A stretch of DNA of 8,719 nucleotides from an uncultured Planctomycetaceae bacterium (GTDB taxonomy: Bacteria; Planctomycetota; Planctomycetia; Planctomycetales; Planctomycetaceae): the NCBI GenBank assembly GCA_903921605.1, contig CAIXQV010001237.1, positions 1 to 8,719 on the forward strand. The letters are read 5' to 3'. Numbering within the stretch: position 1 is the stretch's first letter; each line of letters opens with the position of its first letter. The position numbers and the translations under genes were made by a program. This document shows positions 1 through 6,430 of the stretch, in pieces. The notes beneath the pieces are model-generated. The model saw only the letters and a list, made by a program, of their open reading frames with translations. It was not told the DNA's origin and did no database searches.

Positions 1-1809
1 AACCAGCTGCTCCTTCACACCGGAAGTCGGGCCGCTCACAATGATCAATCCTCGTGCTTCAAGGTCACGAGCCTGCATGGCCTTGAAACGCAGGCTGGAG
101 AAGCGACTGAAGTGCTGCCGTTGTTCGGGTGTAAAATTCTCAGGCATAAAGCGGAACACAACGACCCACTTATCCTTCACATCCAGATGCACAAACGAGT
201 CGTATTCTTCGATGCCCTCAGCAGCCGGAGCCTTCAGGCCATAACCAGCAAAGATTACGTCGGACGCATCAACCTTCATGGAGGACGAAAATGCCACTGG
301 ACGCCAGTCGGTTTCCAGAGTCAGTGCCTGATCTCCAACACTCATCGTGTTTTCAGGACCAGCGGACACACCGGATGTGAACTCAAACTCCTGAAAGTAG
401 GTATCATTGTCTCCGGCTGGAAGCAGTCCCAACGTTTCAAAATGCAGGGCCACATAATTCGTTGCAAGGATTTCGCCTTTTGTCCCGGTCAGTCGTCCGC
501 CCAATTGTGGTCGACACAGATACTCTACATGTCGCACAGCATCGGCCGGAGCAAAATCGCCCCGAGCGGACGGTGCCTGAGCCATCACCGACGGCTTCGT
601 ACCATTCGATCCCGCAACGTCGGTTGCCGCTTCTTTCAGTCCAAGCTGTTCCAGAGCCCACGCGTGGTTCCATTCAGAAAAGAAAATCTGAGATTGATTA
701 TTGGTGGTTCGATTCGTGGTCCAGGCCAGATGTTCGCCGTCGGGACTAAAAACCGGCAGGCCATCGAAGCCCGGTGTATGAGTGACTCGAACAGGCTCAT
801 GCTTACCTGCCGCATCGACCAGATAGAGTTCGAAGTTTGCGAACCCATGCCGATTCGTCGTGAAGATCAGATACTGACCGCTCGGATGAAAGTACGGAGC
901 CCACGACATCGCTCCCAGATGCGTTAGCTGCTGCTCGTCACTTCCATCCAGATTCATCGTCATGATTTCTGCCGTCGCGCCGTTTTCGGAGAATCTTCTC
1001 CAGCAGATCTTCTTTCCATCCGCACTGAAAAACGGGCCGCCATCATAACCGGGCGATGTTGTTAGACGCTTTACGTCAGAACCGTCCGCCTTCATCACAT
1101 AGATCTCATTGGCCCAGGCGGGATCCAGTTCAAAGGCCTTTCGTTCTTCTGGATTCAGTTCACGCTCATAAGCCGAACGATTTGAGGCGAAGGCAATCAG
1201 AGTTCCATCAGGAGACCACGAGCCTTCCGCATCGTAGCCGCGTGCCTCCGTCAGCTTGCGATACTGTTTTGTGGCGAGTTCATATTCATAGATCTCATAG
1301 AACTCGTCGTAGTCCCACGAGTAACGACGTTCTTTGCCGGAAGCTCGCAGCTCCAGTTCGTCTTTCTGTTCCTGTTCGGCCGCCGGATCATCCTGTGTTG
1401 ACGCGAAGAGTACTCGTTCTCCCGACGGATGAATCCAGGCACAGGTCGTCTTGCCTTTGCCGGGAGATACTCGTTCCGTATCGCCCGTCTCCAGATCCAT
1501 CAGATAAATCTGAAAGAACGGATTTCCCGGTTCCCGTTCGCTTTGAAAGATCATCTTCCGCCCGTCGGCGCTGAAGTAACTTTCCCCGGCGCGGCGGCCC
1601 TCGAAAGTCAGTTGTCTCGTTCTGCTGATGAATCCCGCTTCCAGTTTTTGAGCTTCTGCAGGATTGGCTTCCGTAATGTCCGCATCCGCAGCGGGAGCGG
1701 CGTCCTGTGAATTTGCAGAACCAGTGATGCCGATGCAAATGCCGAGTGCAATCGCGAGCCACCACGCTTTTCGAAAACTTTGACCGGTAACAAAGCTAGT
1801 TTCAGTCAC
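1..1809 (-). CDS. Exported PD40 beta-propeller / M28-family peptidase fusion, N-terminal 603 residues (runs off left edge)
   Basis: This is a secreted peptidase, likely an aminopeptidase-type M28 enzyme with an N-terminal TolB-like propeller. The frame is open from a GTG at 1809 to base 1. The GTG is chosen because a TGAGG lies 6 bp upstream, an in-frame stop lies just beyond it, and the first 35 residues form a signal peptide: a basic stretch, the hydrophobic core WWLAIALGICIGITG, and a likely cut near SANS-Q. PD40-type blades with an FS(A/P)DG-like core recur near residues 76, 197, 255, 310 and 355 (for example GSWSPDGTLIAFASN). Residues about 422-472 match the M28 N-terminal segment (LGGRLTGTKGEILATNY, then ETLGLLPAGD). 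A PA-like domain starts near VIFAGYGL (about 517). The zinc ligands of M28 are beyond the edge, so catalytic competence cannot be judged. PD40 plus M28 fusions are, as I recall, common in planctomycetes. It is divergent from the lipid kinase. Long frames on the other strand here are shadows. Confidence 0.9.
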   Translation of the reverse strand, partial: MTETSFVTGQSFRKAWWLAIALGICIGITGSANSQDAAPAADADITEANPAEAQKLEAGFISRTRQLTFEGRRAGESYFSADGRKMIFQSEREPGNPFFQIYLMDLETGDTERVSPGKGKTTCAWIHPSGERVLFASTQDDPAAEQEQKDELELRASGKERRYSWDYDEFYEIYEYELATKQYRKLTEARGYDAEGSWSPDGTLIAFASNRSAYERELNPEERKAFELDPAWANEIYVMKADGSDVKRLTTSPGYDGGPFFSADGKKICWRRFSENGATAEIMTMNLDGSDEQQLTHLGAMSWAPYFHPSGQYLIFTTNRHGFANFELYLVDAAGKHEPVRVTHTPGFDGLPVFSPDGEHLAWTTNRTTNNQSQIFFSEWNHAWALEQLGLKEAATDVAGSNGTKPSVMAQAPSARGDFAPADAVRHVEYLCRPQLGGRLTGTKGEILATNYVALHFETLGLLPAGDNDTYFQEFEFTSGVSAGPENTMSVGDQALTLETDWRPVAFSSSMKVDASDVIFAGYGLKAPAAEGIEEYDSFVHLDVKDKWVVVFRFMPENFTPEQRQHFSRFSSLRFKAMQARDLEARGLIIVSGPTSGVKEQLV

Positions 1810-1815
1810 AGGAGA

Positions 1816-1820
1816 CCTCA
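1816..1820 (-). promoter_or_regulatory. Ribosome binding site deciding the GTG start of the PD40/M28 gene
   Basis: On the minus strand TGAGG occupies 1820 to 1816, followed by a 6-base spacer and GTG at 1809-1807. A nearby ATG at 1825 is out of frame and stops after seven codons, so the GTG is the only start giving the signal peptide and the propeller. Confidence 0.55.
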
Positions 1821-1914
1821 GGCATCAAATAAGAGAACATATTTGCTCGGACACGGTTTCAGCACCTGCCGCATTATAGCCCTGAGTGCCGCTTGGAGTA
1901 GCGCACAGGAAATC

Positions 1915-1950
1915 TGGCATCGTCGTGCCAAAAGATTCGACGATTGGCAC
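1915..1950. repeat. Nested overlapping inverted repeats in divergent intergenic region
   Basis: The intergenic region 1810-2033 separates two divergent genes. Inside it lie five complementary blocks in order: TGGCA (1915-1919), TCGTCG (1920-1925), TGCCA (1926-1930), CGACGA (1938-1943) and TTGGCA (1944-1949). TGGCA pairs with TGCCA leaving TCGTCG as the loop. That loop is complementary to the downstream CGACGA (7 bp if 1919-1925 and 1938-1944 are used). GTGCCAA at 1925-1931 also pairs perfectly with TTGGCAC at 1944-1950. As DNA this could be a set of operator half-sites; as RNA it permits mutually exclusive hairpins or a pseudoknot. The function is unknown. The rest of the intergenic region shows no clear promoter to me. 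Confidence 0.5.
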
Positions 1951-2033
1951 CCCGGAATCTCTGAGTGTTTGCTAATCTGCCAGCAGCCACAAAGAACTTT
2001 GTCCAGTTTACGTAGAAGACCGAGTCCGCTCCC

Positions 2034-2927
2034 ATGAGTCGTCGAGCAATGACTGTGATCGTGAATCCTCGCGGAGGAGTTCGGCGCGGCGGCGACGTGC
2101 TGAAACAGATCCAGCCTGCTCTGACGGCAGCCGCCATCGATCTGAATGTCGTCGTCACGACTCACGCTGGTCATGCATTCCAATTCGCTCAGGAAATGGA
2201 TCTGCGAAACTGCGATGGAATCTGCATTGTCGGCGGCGACGGAACTATTCACGAAGTCGCCGACGGACTTCTCCAGCGACGCGAACCGATCACTGTTCCC
2301 CTTGGGATCATTCCGGCTGGCACTGGCAACACGGTGGCTCAGCATCTGAAGTGCGACACCCCAATGGAAGCCGCCCGCAGGATTGCTCGCGGGCAGGTGC
2401 TTCCGCTGGACGTCATTCAGGTGAAGCTCAGTGACCGAACTGTCCACTGCATCGACATGGTCGGCTGGGGAGCCGTCGCAGATATCAACCTGAATGCTGA
2501 ACGATGGCGTATTCTTGGGCGTCAGCGATACACGGTCGCGGCCCTGTGGCAGATCGTGCGAGCACGTCGGCGGAAAGCAACACTTATACTCGACGGGCAA
2601 TCACACTCAGACGATTTTCTCTTCATCATCGCCTGCAACCCGAAGTATACGGGAGCCGGCATGCAACTGGCCCCACGAGCAGAACTCAATGATGGCCTGA
2701 TGGACGTCGTTGTGGTGCGAAATGCCAGTCGGTGGCAAATGCTGAACCTGTTCTCAAAAGTCTTCGACGGATCTCACATTCATTTGGAGTGTGTCGAATA
2801 CCATCAGGTCCGGTCATTTGAAATCAGGACCGAGGGAGAAGATCTGATGAATCTCGACGGCGAAATGAAAGGACTTTCACCGATCGCCGCCGAGGTTTTG
2901 CCATCAGCATTATCTGTCTTTGCCTGA
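2034..2927 (+). CDS. Diacylglycerol/sphingosine-kinase-family lipid kinase (YegS/DgkB-like)
   Basis: This is an ATP-dependent kinase that phosphorylates a lipid hydroxyl, cytoplasmic and probably acting at the membrane surface. The 297 residues are normal for the family. The N-terminal catalytic domain starts with the nucleotide-binding NPRGG (11-15), followed by the hallmark GGDGT (67-71) and IPAGTGN (93-99). The C-terminal beta-sandwich domain carries ACNPKYTGAGM (200-210), NDGLMD (219-224) and the NLDGE motif (273-277) that contributes catalytic and metal-binding residues in characterised members. The lipid substrate (diacylglycerol, phosphatidylglycerol, ceramide or other) cannot be told from sequence. 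The start is uncertain: ATG at 2034 or ATG at 2049 (residue 6, giving MTVIVNPRGG, which begins exactly at the first strand). Neither has a strong Shine-Dalgarno. The gene converges with the next one, leaving 12 bp. The 260-residue frame on the opposite strand (1818-2600) is a shadow. Confidence 0.93.
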   Translation: MSRRAMTVIVNPRGGVRRGGDVLKQIQPALTAAAIDLNVVVTTHAGHAFQFAQEMDLRNCDGICIVGGDGTIHEVADGLLQRREPITVPLGIIPAGTGNTVAQHLKCDTPMEAARRIARGQVLPLDVIQVKLSDRTVHCIDMVGWGAVADINLNAERWRILGRQRYTVAALWQIVRARRRKATLILDGQSHSDDFLFIIACNPKYTGAGMQLAPRAELNDGLMDVVVVRNASRWQMLNLFSKVFDGSHIHLECVEYHQVRSFEIRTEGEDLMNLDGEMKGLSPIAAEVLPSALSVFA

Positions 2928-2939
2928 GCTAACAGACAC

Positions 2940-3338
2940 TCAGCCCATTTGCAGAGCTGCAACCTGCTTCAATGCCTGAGCAGCAACGTTGGCATCGCCA
3001 TTGCAATGCATCAACAAGGCTTTGGCAGCCTGCAGCAGGCTGATATTCACGGTCTCGACCGAGGTTGATGCGACAACCGCCGCCTTTGGGCCGATAGGAC
3101 GGTAGACAGACTTCGTGGCGCCGACAGGACGCTTGACAACTGTTCGAGTCAAACCGAGTTTCTTGCGAGCATTCGCGAAGGCAACCTGGCAGCTTGCGGA
3201 ATTAAAGTCCACTTTGGGATACTTCTCACGCAAAGCCGAAACAACCTCCGGACCTTTGATCGAGTTATTGCTCTTCACCAGGTTAAAGATCTCCTGGGAG
3301 ATAACAACTCCGCCTTTTGCTGCTGCGCGTTTCGCCAT
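2940..3338 (-). CDS. Small basic helix-turn-helix-like protein, probable nucleic-acid binding
   Basis: A 132-residue protein that I cannot assign to a named family. The N terminus is short and basic (MAKRAAAKGG). Residues about 14-62 look like a three-helix, winged-helix-like unit: SQEIFNLVKSN, then GPEVVSALREKYPKVDF, then SCQVAFANARKKLGL, whose last helix is basic and would be the recognition helix. A Pro/Val/Arg linker (63-95) leads to a helical C-terminal hairpin (98-130, LLQAAKALLMHC, then NVAAQALKQVAAL) that could dimerise. I recall planctomycete proteins with the same plan (MAK-type start, a motif of the 'peVv.aL...g..vs...v...k' type, and an 'AK.l....G....A...l' tail), so this may be a divergent paralogue. 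There is no signal peptide. The ATG at 3338 is supported by TAAGGA with a 9-base spacer. A role as regulator or nucleoid-associated protein is inferred, not shown. Confidence 0.82.
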   Translation of the reverse strand: MAKRAAAKGGVVISQEIFNLVKSNNSIKGPEVVSALREKYPKVDFNSASCQVAFANARKKLGLTRTVVKRPVGATKSVYRPIGPKAAVVASTSVETVNISLLQAAKALLMHCNGDANVAAQALKQVAALQMG

Positions 3339-3347
3339 GTCGTGTGT

Positions 3348-3353
3348 TCCTTA
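3348..3353 (-). promoter_or_regulatory. Ribosome binding site of the small HTH-like gene
   Basis: On the minus strand TAAGGA runs from 3353 to 3348, nine bases ahead of the ATG at 3338. It is one of the better Shine-Dalgarno matches in the window and fits a well-translated small protein. Confidence 0.5.
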
Positions 3354-3386
3354 CTCTCGTAACTTCATAAAGTCAAAATGAATGTA

Positions 3387-3400
3387 CTACGTGAACGTAG
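3387..3400. repeat. Perfect inverted repeat (possible operator) between divergent genes
   Basis: CTACGT-GA-ACGTAG is a perfect 6-bp inverted repeat with a 2-base centre, lying 49 bp upstream of the small HTH-like gene's ATG. It sits in the 266-bp divergent region (3339-3604), where a dimeric regulator could act on both genes. A second small dyad, TGTTA-T-TAACA, lies at 3459-3469. A TTGACA at 3452-3457 looks like a -35 element but has no acceptable -10 at a 16-18 base spacing. I could not place either promoter with confidence. An operator role is inferred from symmetry and position only. Confidence 0.4.
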
Positions 3401-3604
3401 CCAAGGGTCCTAAGGCTGATTGAAGAACTAATTGATCCTCGAACGCCTGCATTGACATTGTTATTAACAGTCTCCGGCGAACGTTTCAACGCTGGGCAAC
3501 GGCATTCTCTGGCTCTTACGCAGAATCCCTCACTGAACTATATTGCGGGAAAAATCAGTACATCCACCCAGCCCTCAAAGGCTACTTTGCAGCAAGTCGC
3601 TGAA

Positions 3605-4753
3605 ATGTATATCGATAATGCGGCAACAAGTTTTCCCAAGCCCGAGCGTGTTTATACGGCCGTCAATGACTGGCTGCGCAATGGCATGGCTGCCGGAAGA
3701 GGCAGCCATCAGGGAACTGACGACACAGGGCGGATGATTGATCTGGGCCGCTCAAAACTGGCTCAATTGCTGGGCCTGAGTTCACCATCTCGAATAATCC
3801 ACACGCTGAACTGCACCGACAGTCTGAATATTATTCTACAAGGATTTCTGAGTGCCGGGGATCACGTCGTTGCATCACAACTCGATCACAATTCAGTCCT
3901 GCGACCTCTGCAGGAACTCAAACAGCGCGGCATTACCGTGGAGCTGGCCAATTTTGATCCGGCGAGTGGTCTGATCGATGTCGAACAATTTACCAGACTG
4001 GTGTCATCACAGCCGACACGTCTCGTTGTAATTACGCATGCATCCAATGTTATGGGAACAATACAGCCCATTCAGGATCTAATTCGGATTGCTCACAACG
4101 CCGGAGCCGCTGTACTGCTGGATGCCGCTCAAACCGCTGGTCACGTCCCGATTTCGATGCATGACATGGGAATTGAGTTCCTGGCAACGGCCGGACACAA
4201 GGGATTGCTTGGCCCATTAGGTACAGGGATTCTTTGCATCGGAAATGGCCTGGAAAGCTCGGTACGCCCGCTCCGTTATGGTGGCACAGGAACAAGCAGC
4301 GAACTTTTAGAGCAGCCTCTCGAAATGCCATCACGTTATGAAAGCGGGAACGCCAACGTCCCTGGGATTGCCGGCCTTGGTGCCGGAGCAGAGTGGATCC
4401 TGAAAGAGTCTGTCGAGCGAATTCATGAGAAGATTCAAACATTGACCCAACGGCTGATGGATGGACTCCGAGAAATCCCAGGAGTCGAGTTGTTATCGCC
4501 GACGCATTCCCAGAACGTGGGGATCGTGACGTTCAATATCCATAATCAGGACTGTCGAGAAGTCGCGATGATTCTGGACCAATCATTCCAGATTCAGTGT
4601 CGAGCCGGGCTGCATTGTGCTCCGTTGGCTCATCGAACACTCGGGACTTTCGAAAAAGGCGGGGCAGTTCGCCTGAGTCCCGGAGTTTTCACAACCGACG
4701 ACGAAATTCAGGCTGTCGTGGAAGCGGTCCATGCTATTGCTCAGTTAGCGTAG
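3605..4753 (+). CDS. Cysteine desulfurase-like class V aminotransferase (PLP enzyme)
   Basis: A PLP-dependent fold-type I enzyme of the NifS/SufS group, expected to take sulfur (or selenium) from cysteine (selenocysteine) and pass it on as an enzyme-bound persulfide. From ATG 3605 the 382-residue protein begins MYIDNAATSFPKP, the characteristic start of the compact cysteine-desulfurase subfamily I know as TIGR01977. Visible active-site features: LDHNS with the PLP-stacking His95, DAAQ (Asp173, Gln176), GHKG with the Schiff-base Lys199, and RAGLHCAP with the candidate persulfide Cys338. The frame stays open upstream to a TTG at 3452, but those 51 extra residues show no family similarity, so 3605 is preferred. 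No strong Shine-Dalgarno is visible there. No SufBCD, IscU, SelD or molybdenum-hydroxylase gene is next to it, so its sulfur acceptor is unknown. It is divergent from the HTH-like gene and convergent with the DUF455 operon. Confidence 0.92.
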   Translation: MYIDNAATSFPKPERVYTAVNDWLRNGMAAGRGSHQGTDDTGRMIDLGRSKLAQLLGLSSPSRIIHTLNCTDSLNIILQGFLSAGDHVVASQLDHNSVLRPLQELKQRGITVELANFDPASGLIDVEQFTRLVSSQPTRLVVITHASNVMGTIQPIQDLIRIAHNAGAAVLLDAAQTAGHVPISMHDMGIEFLATAGHKGLLGPLGTGILCIGNGLESSVRPLRYGGTGTSSELLEQPLEMPSRYESGNANVPGIAGLGAGAEWILKESVERIHEKIQTLTQRLMDGLREIPGVELLSPTHSQNVGIVTFNIHNQDCREVAMILDQSFQIQCRAGLHCAPLAHRTLGTFEKGGAVRLSPGVFTTDDEIQAVVEAVHAIAQLA

Positions 4754-4820
4754 GCGTTATTCATTCTCAAGCCGAGGTTCCGAACTGACGCGACCAGAAT
4801 GTCACTTGCATCACTCTATC

Positions 4821-4837
4821 AGGAATGAAGAATTCCT
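4821..4837. terminator. Weak hairpin in convergent gap, possible terminator
   Basis: In the 123-bp gap between two convergent genes, AGGAAT-GAAGA-ATTCCT forms a 6-bp, AT-rich stem with a 5-base loop, followed on the plus strand by CTTTAAT. The stem is weak and the T tract broken, so a terminator role for the aminotransferase transcript is only possible. Nothing better is seen in the gap. Confidence 0.22.
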
Positions 4838-4876
4838 CTTTAATCACTCATCAGCAGCACCGCCGTCCCCCGAGGA

Positions 4877-5662
4877 CTATTCTTCAAACGCCTGCAATCG
4901 TTCAATAAACTCATCTGTCAAACCCGCCTGCCGACGAGCTTCGCCTTGAAATAACTCGCCGCGAGCTTTCGAAGGGCGGATAGGCCAGTGCAAGGCTGAG
5001 ATCCAGGCGTCCCAGTCGGAATCTTCCGGGTTCTTGAAGTTCCGCAGCCACTGCAGACCAAACTCAACGTGGTGAATTTCGTCCTTGTGGATGGCTCGCA
5101 TAATCGCCGCGCTGCGACGATCTCCGGCCGCCATAAAGTACTGTTCGAACTCAACGGTGTGATCCAGATTCGCACCTTCAAAAACAAGAGGGAGACCCGC
5201 GACGTATTCCAGAGTCGTCTGATACTCCTGAGCTTTGTTCCAGATCCAGCCATTCACCGGCAGATCCCCAAAGTTCAGCCCCAGTTCCCGGCATCGCTGA
5301 GCATGCATGCGAGTATGCCGCTGCTCGTCCAACATGATTTTCGCCATGCCCATGCGGAAGTTTGACGGCGCGTCAGGGAACGCCAGCAACACCATCGCCA
5401 TGACTTCCAATGCCTGCAGCTCATGATTCGCCATCACATGATGCGCGATGGCACGCTTTTTTGGGTCTTTGAGGGACTCAGACTTCGGCATCGCCGGAGC
5501 GGTGCGACGAGCAGCAAACTGAAGGTTGGTCGGCCGCGTGGGCGTCTGGACGCGCAATGCGTCTCCTGGCTGCTCATCCGTCAAAGGTTCATCAATGCGA
5601 CGAACCTTTGTATCCAGAAGATCAGAGCACAAAATACGTTCAGCAAATATGCGGAGTTCCAT
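4877..5662 (-). CDS. DUF455 (COG2833-type) ferritin-like protein, probable di-metal centre
   Basis: A 261-residue soluble protein matching the DUF455 family, whose biochemical role I do not know to be established. The ferritin-like four-helix pattern is clear: Glu81 in NHELQALE (helix 1), Glu113 and His116 in DEQRH (helix 2), Glu162 in FEGANLD (helix 3), Glu195 and His198 in KDEIHHVEFG (helix 4). This spacing of one E, ExxH, one E, ExxH is the classic di-iron/di-manganese ligand set, so oxidase, hydroxylase or metal-dependent redox activity is plausible but inferred. An N-terminal segment of about 65 residues precedes the bundle. There is no signal peptide or membrane segment. The ATG at 5662 is 9 bp after the HisA-like stop, making this the last gene of the transporter operon. 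It converges with the desulfurase-like gene. Length is normal for the family and all six ligands are present. Confidence 0.9.
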   Translation of the reverse strand: MELRIFAERILCSDLLDTKVRRIDEPLTDEQPGDALRVQTPTRPTNLQFAARRTAPAMPKSESLKDPKKRAIAHHVMANHELQALEVMAMVLLAFPDAPSNFRMGMAKIMLDEQRHTRMHAQRCRELGLNFGDLPVNGWIWNKAQEYQTTLEYVAGLPLVFEGANLDHTVEFEQYFMAAGDRRSAAIMRAIHKDEIHHVEFGLQWLRNFKNPEDSDWDAWISALHWPIRPSKARGELFQGEARRQAGLTDEFIERLQAFEE

Positions 5663-5671
5663 CTCTGCGTT

Positions 5672-6430
5672 TTACTCAATGTTGTCGCTCGCGCCCACAG
5701 AGCGGACCGCAGTCAAATCATCCGGAGTCAATCGACCATCGTGCAGAGCCGAAGCAATCAGCAGGCCATCAAGTCCTGCGGCCTGGGCAGTCACAAGACA
5801 TGTGCGTGAATGCACACCTCCGCCGGAGATGATTTGCAGTTCAGGCCATTGATGTTTCGCGTGCTGACACAGCGATAGCGTTGGGATCCCGTTTCCAGTC
5901 CCCACAGCAGCCAGATCGAGGACAATCAAACGCCTGATCCCGATGCTCACGACATAGGCCATGAGATCCTGCGGACTCTCTGCGGACCATTGTGCATCTG
6001 CCGTCCGAAGCTGCCCGTGCTTGAGATCAACGCTGAAGACCAGCGATTGCGAGCCAAAAACATCAACAAATTCCTGAAGCGTTTCGAGCCTCGGCAATGA
6101 CTCCGATGCAAGAACAATCTGACTTGCGCCCGACTCCCGGAGTTCCTCTGCATCTTCAACGGTCAGGACCCCGGCATCGACAATCAGTCGGACTCCCGTC
6201 CGAGCCATCTCGGCCAGAGTACAGCGATTCCGACTGCCACGTTCGATAGCGTCCAGATCGGCAACGTAACAAACATTGCAGTGAAACTCCTGCCGAAGCG
6301 CATGGAGCACTTCGGCAGGTTCAATGCTGTCTGTCAGGCGACTTGAAACGGGCTGATACCGTCCGCGTTCCCCGGCCACCGCTCGAACCGCCACGCCGTT
6401 CCGGATATCGATGACGGGGATGATCTGCAT
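5672..6430 (-). CDS. HisA-like (His_biosynth-fold) TIM-barrel protein, COG1411-type, function unknown
   Basis: A 252-residue (beta/alpha)8 barrel related to HisA but unlikely to be the histidine enzyme. The first strand IIPVIDIRNG keeps the HisA catalytic-base aspartate (Asp8) and LVFSVDLKHG keeps the acid position (Asp135), counting from the ATG at 6430. In contrast the HisA phosphate loop GGGVRS is here DAGVLT, and the TDISRDGT loop is replaced by LDLAAVGTGNG; the C-terminal ISGGGV phosphate motif is retained. The segment YVADLDAIERGSRN is what I remember from the HisA-related proteins grouped as COG1411 in archaea and some bacteria. A single-phosphate ligand is therefore possible. The ATG shares its A with the stop of the transporter gene (TGATG), which suggests translational coupling; a TTG at 6433 is an alternative start. 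A normal hisA would be expected elsewhere in the genome. Confidence 0.87.
   Translation of the reverse strand: MQIIPVIDIRNGVAVRAVAGERGRYQPVSSRLTDSIEPAEVLHALRQEFHCNVCYVADLDAIERGSRNRCTLAEMARTGVRLIVDAGVLTVEDAEELRESGASQIVLASESLPRLETLQEFVDVFGSQSLVFSVDLKHGQLRTADAQWSAESPQDLMAYVVSIGIRRLIVLDLAAVGTGNGIPTLSLCQHAKHQWPELQIISGGGVHSRTCLVTAQAAGLDGLLIASALHDGRLTPDDLTAVRSVGASDNIE

Noticed and set aside
112..927. 271-codon open frame on the plus strand
   Set aside because: It is antisense to the continuous PD40/M28 frame. Its product has no recognisable motif and an Arg/Ser/His-rich shadow composition, while the minus frame shows clear domain motifs throughout.
1056..1574. 172-codon plus-strand frame
   Set aside because: Antisense to the propeller region; the composition is typical of a reverse-strand shadow (Arg, Ser, Pro, His-rich).
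1818..2600. 260-codon open frame on the minus strand
   Set aside because: It lies opposite the lipid kinase with its GGDGT and NLDGE motifs. It has no domain signature and would cover the divergent intergenic region.
3452..3480. TTGACA as a sigma-70 promoter for the desulfurase-like gene
   Set aside because: With a 16-18 base spacer the -10 position falls on a GC-rich sequence around CGGCGA; no acceptable TATAAT-like hexamer is present.
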